From assembly GCA_015501605.1 (NCBI GenBank), contig JADNRZ010000023.1, positions 620,001 through 684,000 on the forward strand: a stretch of DNA of 64,000 nt. The letters run 5' to 3'. Origin of the DNA: Panaeolus papilionaceus. Taxonomy: Eukaryota > Basidiomycota > Agaricomycetes > Agaricales. Positions 34,913-46,432 of the stretch are shown here, in pieces. The number at the start of each line of letters is the position of its first letter. Position 1 is the first letter of the stretch. Below the pieces are notes generated by a model, which worked only from the letters and a program-made list of their open reading frames with translations, had not been told where the DNA came from and searched no databases. A program made the position numbers and the translations under genes.

Positions 34913-35995
34913 ATGGACGAACAGTATAATGGCGGGGTTGGACTCGCGAACCCAAACCTTGGTATTGGACGGAGGAAAATGTTGGATTTGGCGAACAAAC
35001 TCCACAGTACGGGGTATGTGGTTTTCAACATTTATTACGCGTCGCTTTTTGCTTCTTTCTAATAAACCTGAATTTCAGAGTCCAAGTAGACATTGACTTG
35101 CCTCAAATTGCTGTCATTGGCTCCCAGAGTGCTGGAAAGTCCTCTCTCATTCAGTCCATTTCATGTATAACTCTACCTCGCGAGTCGGGGACGTGCACCA
35201 GGTCAGTATCAAACCCCTTTCATCCCCATATTACACCACTTTAATGTATCAAAAATTTTCAGAGTACCCACAGAATGTCGCCTATCCCGGAGTGATTCAC
35301 GTTGGCAGTGCACTGTATCGTTGCGATTCATCACCGACAAACGAGGAAATATTTGTGACACCAGTCAACAAAGTGCTTACAAGTTCGGCGAGGTAATTTA
35401 CGACAAATCCGAAGTCGAAGACCGCCTCAGACGCGCCCAACTTGCCATTCTTGGAAATGGAGAACAAGCCATTTTCGCTCAACACCCACTACCTCGAAGA
35501 TTACAAAAACAAGTTCCTGACGCACTACCGTGCTGCTCGACAAAAGTACCAACAAAGTAACCTCCTCACTCAAATCCAAATGCTACAAAACATGCGATCC
35601 ACACCAGCTCTGGCTCAAGAAACCCGCAAGATTGCTACTAACAAACGAGCCGAAAGCGACCCTCGAGCCGTTACCGCGCCACCTCAGCCTACCGGCTTGG
35701 AGAAGGTACTCATCGGTCTCGCTGAGATGGGCATGCATGGAATGAAGCCTGAGGATCTTTTGAGGCTCGTCCCTCCCGATGCTATGGATCCGCTTTGTAC
35801 ATCATGGCGGACTGTATTTCCAAGGTACGATTTTTTTTTCTCTTCTCCGCTTTATAGGTTGACTCGAATTGTCTTCGTCTCCCCATAGTTGCCTACAAAC
35901 GCTTTGCCGACAACGTCCCGATCGCTGTTGACCTTGAGCTTGTACGTGCTGCCGAGAAGCGTAAAGATATTAAATTAAGTATTAATTCGCCCTGA
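34913..35995 (+). pseudogene. Dynamin-family GTPase, internally deleted and frameshifted
   Basis: The N-terminal exon MDEQYNGGVGLANPNLGIG and the G1 motif IGSQSAGKSSLI are typical of dynamin GTPases, followed by PRESGTCTR and part of the G domain (VEDRLRRAQLAIL). At about 35445 the sequence jumps into another frame and to the late stalk region (ENKPFSLNTHYLEDYKNKF), omitting the rest of the G domain and most of the stalk. A GED-like tail AAYKRFADNVPIAVDLEL follows after an intron, and the frame ends KLSINSP. A deletion of several hundred residues with a frame change means this cannot encode a working dynamin. The parental intact gene must lie elsewhere. Confidence 0.8.
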
Positions 35996-36048
35996 AAACT
36001 ACAAAGTAATCTAGGCCCTAGGTACATGCGAATTGTTCATGAAAGGGT

Positions 36049-37005
36049 TTAGGCGTGGGTTAAGAGACCGGGGCGGTAAGGCAGCAGACCGTAGTCGCCA
36101 GTATTGCTGGCATCCCTGCCCTGGTAGAGCAAGCGGAGGTTGCATGGGTCGATGGTGTTGGTCTGGTCAGCACTGTCACGGACGATATCACCGTTAGAAA
36201 TGTCGTTGGTCCAGGTGGCACCACTGTTGGCCTTGCCGGCGAATGGGTTGCTCTCAGAAGCGGCCTGAGGGGTCCAACTGCCACCGAGGCTGGTGGCAGT
36301 GAATGAACGGAAGTAACGGCCTCGGTTGCCAATAGCCTGGACGATCATGAGGTACTGCTGCTTGCCCTTTACAGTGTAGACCTGGACAGCCTCGAAAATG
36401 TTATTGATGGTATCAGACAAGGCGATCTGGTAGTTGGTGCCGAAGTTACCAGGGAAGTTGCCAATGGGCATGGAGGCGCGGTAGATCTTGCCGTTGTCAC
36501 CGCAGAAGAAGAGGTACATGTTCTGGCTGTCACCAATGATGGCCTGGTCAATGGGGCCTGTGGCAGATCCAGTGATGGATCCGCTGAAGAGAGGGCTGGC
36601 TCCCGACCAGCCGTTGGGGTTGGTGGGATCATTGCTCGTCTTGTACGAGAACGTAGTGGCACCCCATTGGTACGCCAAGACCCAGATGTTCTTGGGGGCG
36701 AAGTAGAAGAGGGATGGTGCGACGGTGGCCTGATTCATACCAGTCTGTGTGGCAGAGCCCAGCTCGTTGAAGTTGCTGACAGGGCTGAAACCCATCGATC
36801 CCCAATAGGAGCCGTTGTAAGTGGAGGCGTAGACGAGGTATTTTCCGTTGTAAGGAACGGTGGTGAAGTCCCTGAGCGCAACCCAGCCAGACTTGGGGTT
36901 GGCGAGTGCACCAGAGGAGGTCCAGCGGTAGGAGGAAGGAAGGTTGCACTGGGCAAAGGCGGATGCCGCAGATGCGAGCAAAGTAATGCAGACGGCGGGC
37001 TTCAT
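36049..37005 (-). CDS. GH62 alpha-L-arabinofuranosidase
   Basis: Secreted glycoside hydrolase removing arabinofuranose side chains from arabinoxylan. Intronless, 318 residues from the chosen ATG at 37005; an in-frame ATG ten codons upstream would put residues before a clear signal peptide ([18 protein letters not shown]). The single GH62 five-bladed domain starts at [18 protein letters not shown]. Expected acidic residues are in [12 protein letters not shown] (Asp, general-base type) and NIFEAVQVY (Glu, general-acid type), with [11 protein letters not shown] between. The C-terminus, [13 protein letters not shown], carries the usual paired Cys partner. No carbohydrate-binding module. TATA box about 60 bp upstream. 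Indicates plant-biomass degradation. Confidence 0.95.
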   Translation of the reverse strand: MKPAVCITLLASAASAFAQCNLPSSYRWTSSGALANPKSGWVALRDFTTVPYNGKYLVYASTYNGSYWGSMGFSPVSNFNELGSATQTGMNQATVAPSLFYFAPKNIWVLAYQWGATTFSYKTSNDPTNPNGWSGASPLFSGSITGSATGPIDQAIIGDSQNMYLFFCGDNGKIYRASMPIGNFPGNFGTNYQIALSDTINNIFEAVQVYTVKGKQQYLMIVQAIGNRGRYFRSFTATSLGGSWTPQAASESNPFAGKANSGATWTNDISNGDIVRDSADQTNTIDPCNLRLLYQGRDASNTGDYGLLPYRPGLLTHA

Positions 37006-37062
37006 TTTGGGAGCGATGTGAACGAGTGACCACACTGGCCTTCCACAGCTCCAGAGGTGGGG

Positions 37063-37070
37063 TTTATATA
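37063..37070 (-). promoter_or_regulatory. TATA box of the GH62 gene
   Basis: TATATAAA on the minus strand about 60 bp upstream of the ATG at 37005. Confidence 0.65.
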
Positions 37071-37509
37071 CTCCCAGATGGCACCTGAGGGTCCTAGAAA
37101 CAGTCGATAGTTGCGCTTCTGCATTGTATGGGTGGTATGTCGAACGCTCAGGTGTTATTCAATACAGCACCCGGGTGGTGTCTGTGCGTGGCCAAGCACC
37201 GCATTTTGACTGCGGGAGCTAGCTGAGTGAGGTTCTGAAATGAGGAGGGAAGCCTCGAGCTCCATCTGTCATAACCCTAATTATTCTTACCGACGACAAA
37301 CCGTGAATGAACCGGTGTCCCCATTCCAATTTACCTGGTTGAAAGCAATGGCCTCCAGACTTTTGCATCAAGCCCGGAAATATTTCGCAGACTCACATAG
37401 TTTTGTTGTAGTGACAGCCCATAGAGATCTGCGAGCGAATGACGAGGCCTCAAACGAGGAGCAAATTTTTTGTGTTTAGGGGTCATCTTCCTGCAATAAA
37501 TCGTCGAAT

Positions 37510-38058
37510 TTACACCGGTCTGACCCAATTATAGCACATCGAGTACACCAAATAAGAGAACTCGCCACAAATAGTAACAGAAGCTATGTCAGAGAAGCCT
37601 GTTAAGCCGCTGGTAATAGGATTGAGACTGGATGGAGGTGTAGGCGCAGAGGCCGTACCGTTTATGCTGGTTGGCGTACTAGGGACTCTAGAATTTGGAT
37701 TCAACGGCGATAAAGCTCTTGTTCTGGGAGGAGCCAGTACCGGATGCGTTGACACCACTCCTTGCATCTCAGGAGCGCCGGTAGCCCGCCTGTGGAGTGG
37801 AGGTCTGCCGACAGGCCTTGCTCTACCCCTCTTCTCAGAATTCCATGAGATCTTATCCTCTTGAAACCCTAGAATGGGAGCGGTATCACTTCCCAACGCC
37901 TGTCGCCTGGTTTTCTCGTGTTTAGCTTGAACTGTGCGGAAGTGACGCAGCAGTTCCTGCCACTTGATATCATCGCGATCAATCTTGGAACCCGTGGATA
38001 TTTGGTTTGGCGTTCTAGTGATCGTTAGCATAATTTGAATGGCAACAACGGGGTACAT
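37510..38058 (-). other. Unrecognised coding-like fragment
   Basis: A 182-codon frame with a charged helical start (KWQELLRHFRTVQAKHEK) and a long Pro/Ser/Thr-rich basic tail (RGRARPVGRPPLHRR). Composition looks coding, but there is no plausible start context, no domain I recognise and no partner exons. It lies directly upstream of the P450 relic. Possibly the broken end of a larger gene. Confidence 0.35.
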
Positions 38059-38160
38059 ATAACTGACTCTGACTCTACAGTAGGCGTCTAAATGAGCTCG
38101 AAACGAATGCCTCCTAGTAAGACACCTCTTGGTAGTCTTTATTTAAACATTTACAAGACC

Positions 38161-38480
38161 ATGTCCTTTCCTCCTACCCTTGTCGCACTGGTAGTCGTCG
38201 TCTTTGTATTTGTTCGGGCTCGGTATGCGAAAATGATCGCCCCAAGGCCGAATTTTGGAAGACATAGGCTGACTGGGGCACAAAATATGGGAAGTGTCCT
38301 CGTGCACTCCGCTGACACGCAATCTAATCTCAATACAGGCACCTCGGGGTCATCTCATTCCCCGTACTCGGAAGCAGAGTGGTAGTGCTGAACTCCTTAT
38401 CCGTTGCTGCAGAGTTACCGGGACGAAGGTCCCATGTCTATTCAGATCGTCCAATCTCTGTCGTATTTCTCCGGGAAGTT
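38161..38480 (+). pseudogene. Truncated P450 relic (third P450 copy)
   Basis: Begins MSFPPTLVALVVVVFVFV, clearly akin to the anchor of P450-B. The proline hinge is deleted, then PKAEFWKT, a stop codon, and ADWGTKYG (P450-B: PKTEFWKTYQEWGRIYG). After an intron ending acag, exon 2 resumes with GVISFPVLGSRVVVLNSLSV and VYSDRP, matching P450-B exon 2. Similarity stops near 38470; the remaining three quarters of the gene, including the haem-binding region, is absent. Orientation is toward the MFS paralogue. Confidence 0.8.
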
Positions 38481-39128
38481 TTGATCTGAAGCATCATCTC
38501 ATATGTATTGTATGACTGCTATTTCCGAGTTCGCCGAGCGCTCGAACTTTTCTAGAGGCAAGGAGGTCACTGAATTTACTCTCACACACGCACACGCATA
38601 CTTCGATTTGCCACCATCGAGTCCAATTGCAATTATTAATACATCGAATTGAGACTTACTCATATGTTGACCTCGACCTTCGCTCATGGGCCTCGGTCCA
38701 TGACTTCCCAAGTACAAGATGTACGCATTCCCAGGTGACTAAATATATCACAAATGCGTGCTAGTGGTACACCAAACAATCTGTCTTGGCAGCCACGCCT
38801 AAATTAGAATTAGAAATGGAGTCGAATTGCTGAGCAGGTGGGTGCATCAGTCTGACTATCTGGTCCCGTTGTTGCACGCAATTTTCATGGCCCAGGGTTC
38901 GACGCCAGCTTTTTCATGACCGGGGGAATTAAAATTCGTGTGTATCCATCGAGGTTCAGTTATTTATACTCATATTTCCCCCTTCGATTCTGAGAAGGGT
39001 GAGGTTTCAATTCGGTATAACGGAACTCTTAATTTCGTCCCAGTCGTAAACAGTGAATACAGGTTAACATGAAAAGTCCGAGTACACCACATGAATTTAA
39101 ACAGGGCCAGACGAGTATAAACACGAAT
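38481..39128. other. Intergenic
   Basis: Between the P450 relic and the MFS-B stop codon. No recognisable remainder of the P450. Nothing else seen. Confidence 0.45.
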
Positions 39129-41335
39129 TTAAACCTTCTGCGTTTTTCTTTCGCGAGCTAAATGCATCCTTGTCATGGAGAAAGTAACTGCAGATGCGAG
39201 CATGAGAGCCTAAAAGGGTGTTAGCGCTGGCCCTAGACATATCAAACCTGTCCGAGCCACAAAATGCACGTACCCCCGAGAAAGCGACTGGGCGTTTCCA
39301 GGTGAAGTTACTCGTCAAAAGCGCGCCCTGAACAGGCGCAGCTCCTAGCGATCCAAAGCTGCTCAGAGCTAGCGCAAGGCCAGTGCGTGCGCTGTATCAC
39401 CTGTCATTCATAGAGAATTGCATTAAAAAATGTTCCCAACATACCCCGTTTCTCCAGGTTGGCGAGCAAGAGATCCCAGTGACGCCACAGAGAGCGATAA
39501 GACTGAGTGCGAATCGCTGAAGTGTCAATAAAATACGAAGGCGACATCGGGATCCAAACTCACAAGCACCAGCAAACAATCCATACACGATGCTAACAGC
39601 AATAAGGGATCCTTTGTCGTGGCTATTCGAGGTCAGAGAGGCACATCAGTATGAGTGTAATCGGCAAGATCATCCAGAATAAATTTGAAAGAAGCTCACA
39701 CTCCCAATACTGCAAAAATGGTGCCGGAAGTTATGACCGTGACTGGGACCAGAACGTTTAACGGCCCATAAAGGTCTGCCAGGTGGTTGCCGATAACACG
39801 ACCCACGGCGCTGAAGGCATTCAGAATCGCAATCTGAACAGAGACCTTTCAGTTAATTCTCAAAGTTGTTGGACAATTCAAACGCCACACACCGAGTAGA
39901 ACGACAGGGTAGGGTCGATTTGATGTTGAATCGCGTAGAGTTGGAGGTAAATCACTGATTAGTGCAATAGGGTCAGGGTATTGGTAATGAAATCAGTCGA
40001 GAACAGACTGGTTGTATCACTCACGAGGGAAGTAGAAACCAAAACTCGAAATAAGAGCACTAGAGTCTCGATGAGCGTCAAAGCACTTCAGCGAAAAATA
40101 ATTGTACACATACCCCAGAACGGCCCACATATAAGGGGGGTCAACAAGGAAGGTTTTGGCTGCGGGTGCGGGGCCCTTGGACTGAACATTTTCGTACGCA
40201 GTCCTCACCAGACAGTTCCCGATTACGAGGAATCCGAGGACTAGGTATCCACTCGCCCTAACTGCATCCCCAAAGCTGTGCTTCTCGATCAGATTGCTTT
40301 GAGTTCGCAGATGAAAACGTCAGTGGAGATGCTAGGGGATGAATTTCAGTTCTTACTTCAGCACTATCGTAATTGAAATGAGAATTAGTGGCTGCTTCAG
40401 GTCCTTATTCAAGGTGGATAAGACGTACTGATAGGGAAAACCACCGCACCGAGAGAGCTCCCACTCAAGGCGATGCCGGTTGCCAGAGCCTTTCGCCGTC
40501 TGAAATGATGCACGGTGATGCTGACACTGGGCACGAAAGCAAGGCCTAATCCGATCCCCATTCCTACCCCCTGGCTGAGGAATACCTGAAAATACTTCTG
40601 AGGTTTTGCGAGCGACAGCATGAACAGCCTATGTATGTGAACATTTCATGAGTTGAAGGGGACGCAGAGAGCAAGCAAAATGCGTACGAAAAAGCGAAGA
40701 TAGTCCCACCGGCAATCTCGACGACATGGAAGTACCCAGCATCGAAAAGTTTCCCTGAAATGATCCCAAAGAAGAAGGGCATCATCAACTGGAAACTTCC
40801 TATCCACCTAGGAGCCTCAATGTTGATTGAACGCAGACGAAATGTTAGTGATAGGTAAACGTACGCGATCTTTGCAGGGCTATTGTTCGAAAGGTAGTGT
40901 CGAGTGTAGAAGTCTGCAAATGAATGCTCGCATGGAAGGCTCTGAAGACGGGTGCGAGGCGCCTACCCTGATATACTCCAAATGAATATAAATACCTTGA
41001 AGTTTTGGCGTTAGTACGAGGTAAAGTCATGAAATATGACGATTTGCGTACCCAAACGTTGCAAACAGAGTACACCATCTGAATGTTGAATATTGAGTGA
41101 TGAGCGGGTTGTGAAAAGACCTGAAAGTTGGGGCTCACGTTCCAGCAACGGTAAGCCATGCCTTTGCGCCCATATCCATGACCCCATTACTCTCCTCCCT
41201 TTCAGATTCGACGTCATTGGAAGGAATAATACTGTTCTCTTTGCTAGTGTCCCCGTCGTTGTCGTTTTGTAAACCATCAGTGGGCACCAATGATGCTGCA
41301 GCAGTCGCTGGCCGGGTCTTTTCTGCTTCACTCAT
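39129..41335 (-). CDS. MFS monocarboxylate (SLC16/MCT-type) transporter, paralogue B
   Basis: Paralogue of 666-2725 with the same exon plan. The start is the ATG at 41335 (MSEAEKTRPATAAASLVP), giving an acidic cytosolic N-tail before MDMGAKAWLTVAGT. Following exons are WCTLFATFG, YLYSFGVYQ, LMMPFFFGIISGKLFDAGYF, then SQGVGMGIGLGLAFVPSV with the loop RRRKALATG, an exon with FGDAVRASGYLVLGFLVIGN, SSFGSLGAAPVQGALL-type C-terminal helices, and a last exon (after an intron ending tttag) ending ERKTQKV. The carboxylate-like substrate is unknown. No disabling mutation seen. It is the core transporter of the right-hand module. Confidence 0.82.
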
Positions 41336-42592
41336 AGTCACGATGTTTGTGTCCCTTTTGGTGGCGCAACAGGTGATGACAATGGTTCGGCGACAGAAAT
41401 TGTCCCTAAGAAGAACAGTAAGAAGGGATGAGAAGCACACAGTAGGGAAGGCCGTCACCATTATAAGGAAGAAACGACGACCTCGTGAATGTTCTCTCTC
41501 AGAACGCAATGCGTAACTCATGGAAATTTGAAGCTAAAACGGTATATTGGAATTTGAGTACATAAATAGCGATGCAGCTGAGGTCCAGGGGTTCGGATTT
41601 TTGTATCAATGGACATGGTAGAATTCTCAATGTAAGTGTACGAGACGAGAGAAGGTGTGATCGAAATCTGCAACACTCATAAACAATGTTTTAAATTAAA
41701 ACAACCACATGAATGTGCGTGACCATTATTCCCGCAACATTGTTCCCACGTTTTCCCACCGAGGAATACCGGACGAAATGCTCATGGTTTCCATCATACA
41801 ACATGTTTAAAAGAACATGTGGTGGACATCAGACTGTAGTGATGGTGGATCGGTATTGAATTGACAGAATGCATGCCCTTTATACGCAGTAGTGAGCATT
41901 AGTCACTCTGTAGCAGGGCTAGATTCAGTTGTGCGCAATATAAATGAAGCTTTCCGGTACTACTTGACGATTGCGTCAGATTCTAGGACGCAGAGGTTTG
42001 TTCATATTGGGTTTATTGTAAGCATAAAAGGATAGATATCACAGGCAAGAACAGTCCACCAGTTAGGTATCTTTGCACACAGATTTTTCTGATCTCGCTG
42101 AGTACGAGTGAAAAAGAAGAACAGAGACTCCAGTTCCTAATTTTAGTTCGATAAGGAGAAGTAAAATGATCCCAGGGTCTTGCTTCGACGGAGACCGTTG
42201 TGATCAAAAGACAAAAGCGGGTCACGGAATTAGGGTGCGATCACTATAATTAAACCAGACCCGCAAAACGCTTGCCGCTCGCCGAGGGCGCTATCACTGG
42301 GTGTATGAACACCATTTTAACGTACTCAAGGGATATCCCAGCCTCCAATATTACCAAAGTGTAAACATTCAAATATTCAATGACCACTAGTACAAAGAAT
42401 AATCAAAAGTTGGATACGACACAAATGAATAGACGAATCTATCGAGTATATGTAAATAAGTAGGAACGGGAGCAAAGCACAACTTGAAACCGATGCGTTT
42501 GTTGAAGCGACTAGACCGCCATGACAATATCCTTTCGGTCCATGTTAACGTTAAGCATGGTTTCGGTTGTTGATTCGGTCATCTTGGTCATC
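41336..42592. other. Intergenic
   Basis: 1.25 kb between the MFS-B start and the DUF6534 stop codon. No ORF with coding character, repeat or RNA gene recognised. Confidence 0.45.
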
Positions 42593-44032
42593 TTAATATG
42601 CACAGGTTTTCGTGCGCCGGGCTGTGAAGATATCGTGGAAGTGAGCAGGATTTTCGGCAACCTCAACGGTTTCATGGAAATCGAAGCTCACATCAGTATT
42701 TCCATGGTACGTAGAATTGTCGGATGACTGTTGAGGCTCAGCATAGAGGGTGGACCTCAGGATCGTCCGAGCGTTAAGTCTAGTGATTGCGGATTAGCGC
42801 AACCAACACATTAACCCCATGGAGACAATTATGCAACTCACGATGCAAGGAGTGAGTTTGAGTACACTACATAGGCAGATGAATTTTGAGTCAGTCATCA
42901 TTCCTTGTCATAAAGGAACTCTTACTTCGAGCAAGGAACATAAAAATGGCCAGCCAAATAACTGAAAAAACGAGTGACAAGTCAACCTCATAGTGTCTGA
43001 TACCTCAAGTAGATGGAAGACGACTCACAGTTGTTCGGCATAAGAACAAACTTAATAGCGTGTCTGTCAGCCTGAGTCAAGGTACAGTGGCAGTGGTCAA
43101 GTCACTCACGCAAATCAACTCCACCAAGCCAGTGATACTATTGGCGAGGCCGGTTTCTGGGTGATAGAAAAGATATTAGTGGGTGGTAGAAAATAATAAG
43201 TGGGATGTAGACTCACGAATGGTCCAGGTGATAATTTGGTCAATCGTTTTGGCTGTCTTCATGTGAGATGTATTACGCTTTGCCCGGAGATAATAGCACA
43301 ACCCTGCCGAAATGCTAATGTCAAGGGCAGCACTCACCACCAAGGTGGCGGTCAGAACCCCCTTGGTATCATGCGAGAACTGAGTAAGGGAGGTCATTTG
43401 GAATGCCTTGACTGCGATTATCAGGCTGAGGGTCAGACGCGCCAAGCACATCGACCAACAAATGACGGAAACCACCCATTTCTCGCTGACTACCTTGATA
43501 CGACCTGCAAAAAATCCCTAGCAGGATTTACGAGTCGTCAGTACATAGTGTACCCACTAGCAGAGACAAAGATAAACGATTTTCTACCTGAATAAGAGAT
43601 CCGATCATGCCACTAAAGATGACAGCAACGATGACCGTATTCGGGGGTCGGACCAGGGAGGCGGGATTCCCGTAGTTTGTAATTGTGAGCGAGTATATGG
43701 AATGGGTTATACAGAGTAGGTGGACAGTTTCCATAGAGCTGCGCCGAAAAAGCAAGTCCTGATTCAGCAAAATATCACCTCAAAATTAACTTTGGATTAC
43801 ACAACAAAAGCGACCTGTGCATCCATGAAGAGAATAATGAGATCTCGAAGTTTGCAGCACTAGTAATAATTTTGACGCTCACCAAGGCCTTGAGACGTGG
43901 ACTATCATTGGGGAAGGTTTTGTGATAGACATATGTCTGCATGAATAAGACGCCATAAAGAAAGACAGAGATGGTAACACCAATGCTCAGCGCACCCAAG
44001 GTGTTGTTGGGATTAAACGCCTGTTGGTCCAT
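42593..44032 (-). CDS. DUF6534-type seven-transmembrane protein
   Basis: Basidiomycete-specific multi-pass membrane family of unknown function. Exon 1 (MDQQAFNPNNTLGALSIG, first helix, YHKTFPNDSPRLKALV) is followed by an exon with ETVHLLCITHSIYSLTITNYGNP (the family's conserved T-H/N-Y-G region). The next exons carry WSMCLARLTLSLIIAVKAF and SAALDISISAGLCYYLRAKR, then QTGLANSITGLVELIC, AIKFVLMPNNFIWLAIFMFL and a small exon YSNSLLAS that joins LNAR, recreating the family motif YxNSLLAxLNAR. The last exon gives a cytosolic tail ending TARRTKTCAY at 42593. A second possible acceptor near 42622 (CAG before CCCGGCGC) would produce a different tail ending DRKDIVMAV. Seven hydrophobic segments can be counted. 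Confidence 0.82.
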
Positions 44033-45023
44033 GTTCGGTGTTTGGTTTTGAACGCAGTGAGTTCAATACCTATACTTAAGGGCGCGACACTTGTTACATC
44101 ATCTCGAAATGGGTGAGAAGATCTTAATGATGAACATATCATTTCCTTTCACGATGATTCTGGGACGGGGAAGTGAGATGGTGCCTCCACGACTTGAATG
44201 TCATGAGGGGTCACGCTGTGCGTGAAAGAGTTCTGCTGTTGGACTTGGGATCTAACCATGCCCGAGATAACCATGTCGGCGGCAAAATCTATAAAAAGAC
44301 ACCAGAACAAAATGCAGCGAAGGTAGTAGCACTACTCGTCTTCTATTCATGGGACTGATGTCCCAAACGATCGGAAGAGTCTATGATGCGCAAATGGTAT
44401 CTTCAACATTGATCACTCACCCAGAGTTTCCAAGTGAATGTTTTTTTCACCTATGCACAGAGTCATGTTAGAAGGTCGTTTGACACAGAGAGCAGTGTGG
44501 CTTAACGGGTGAGTCAAGCGCGTTTTCGGAGCCGAGAAATTTCACATGATCATCCAAACGTTGAAATAGTAGCGCCGAATAATATACCTAAGGTCTATCA
44601 GACTTGAATTTATGATGGGTAGTCTGACTGATCAATTCGTCAAACAAAAACGCAGATCGTTAAACGTCCGTGATTCGTACTCATATGAAGTAATCGGCCC
44701 GCGCACTCATTCACAATGATTGATATCCGCGGAACAGGCAGCCATCAGCTGTACTGCGCACACAAAATGTCAGATCCCAGACACGATGCATGCATGATGC
44801 TAATAATATCATCTCAGGATAGCCTCCAACCGCAGTGGACATACCACCCTTCGGTAACAAAACAGGGTTTTGGAAGTCTAAATATATCTGGGAATGGCAC
44901 GTTGATTGTGGCTCTTGTATATACATATGCAAATTGAAACCGAAGGCTGGCCTTATTTTGATCTATTACTAGACCACCCCGCAAATATCTACTACCACTT
45001 GTGCCTTTCTGACCAAGAGTATC
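44033..45023. other. Intergenic, divergent promoter region
   Basis: Separates the DUF6534 gene from the alpha/beta hydrolase. Overlapping frames at 44711-44937 on both strands are mutual shadows. No gene recognised. Confidence 0.45.
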
Positions 45024-46432
45024 ATGAGTGCTAACACTTTCCGAATCAACAAGACGTTGTACACACTCCCCCCGTCCTCTAATTACCCGTTCTATGTCCT
45101 CGTTACTCACTACGAAACGGAGCAGTCTGCCAGTAACACCAATGGTCTCACTCTCGTCTGCATGCACGCCTTAGGAATGCATAAAGAATCCTGGGAGGTT
45201 CCCATTCAAAGCCTACTCGGTGTCAAGCAGAAAGCAATTCGGGATATTTTTTCCATCGAAATGCCGAACCATGGCGAAAGCTCTATTCTGAACGAGGCTG
45301 TTATCCAACAGAACCCAGATGAGTGTACGTTAGAACTAATGGAAACATCCCTACAATTAATACATGGCTCGCTAATCACTATTCAGGTCCTACCAGGACA
45401 ATTGCACAAGCCATTTACAATTTCATCACTGCAAATTCGAGCGATACCGTCCCTCCAAAACCCGATCTATCGAAAAGGAGGTTTGTAGGAGTTGGTCATT
45501 CTCTGGGTGCCGTTGCTCTGTAGGTCTCGTTCTTTGTCTCTATTATTAATGTCACTGATGCATCACCACAAATAGCTTCCTTATGAGAGACATCAAGCCT
45601 GTGCTACCCTTCGAGAGCATCATTGCCATTGAACCAGGAATTAGTATCGAGCACACACCCGAAAGGGACGCATGCGCCCGAATACTTACAGCGTGGACCT
45701 GGTTACGCCATGACGTTTGGATGTCTCGTAAAGCGGCCAAAAAAGAGCTGAAGACGTCGCCTGTGCACAGCACTTGGGACCCAAGGATTCTCGACCTCTA
45801 TGTGGTGAGTAAGATAGTGGGCGTTTGTGATTTAATTGACTTTGTTTTTTTGAAGAAACATGCCTTGAAGACGCACCCCGCAGCGGCGCTTCCAGAACCT
45901 TATTCTTTCCATGGTGTTACGACGTGTCTTAGCAAGGCTCAAGAGGCGGTAGGGAGAACTTTGAAATGATAACATTTTTTGGTGTACTGACGTAACATTT
46001 ATACAGGCTTGTATTCGAAGCAGGCATGCTATCGTCGACGCTTTAGACTCATACACTCGAACTACCCAGGAAATACCTGTTCACATTGTCTTTGGTGCCA
46101 TTCATGATGTCGCGTAAGCCGAATGACACGATGATGTGAGGCGGGACTTGCTAAACTGAATGCGCCACCTTTTACAGGAACCCCGTACTCCAAGCTATTA
46201 TCACGGATGAGAAAAACGGTCGCAAGCCCCGTACAGTCACTCATGTGGAGGGGGCTGGTCACCTGGTAAGATATTCTCGCTTTATGACGATTAGTGATAG
46301 TACTCATTAACTGTCGGCGGGCGATTAAAACCACCATAGACCGTCCAACAGGCGCCTGAAAAAATTGCTTCTCTCATCCATTCTCTCTTAGCTGAAATAC
46401 ACACAAGCCCCAGGATGGGTGCACGACTGTGA
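45024..46432 (+). CDS. Alpha/beta-hydrolase, LPX1-like, with PTS1-like C-terminus
   Basis: Serine hydrolase of the alpha/beta-fold, similar in layout to the peroxisomal lipase Lpx1 of yeast. Exons yield MSANTFRINKTLYTLPPSS, oxyanion-side LVCMHALGMHKESWE, MPNHGESS, then after an intron TRTIAQAIYNFI and the nucleophile elbow VGVGHSLGAVAL. An exon with IIAIEPGI follows, then KHALKTHPAAALPEPYSF, PVHIVFGAIHDV and the catalytic-His region THVEGAGHL. The last exon ends SPRMGARL. The final ARL fits the PTS1 consensus, so peroxisomal import is likely (inference). It lies 1.6 kb upstream of, and co-oriented with, CFA-B, so a role in releasing or processing modified acyl chains is conceivable but unproven. 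Confidence 0.82.

Noticed and set aside
36060..37033. Long open frames on both strands overlapping the GH62 gene
   Set aside because: Shadow frames of a GC-rich intronless gene; only the GH62 frame has a signal peptide and family motifs.
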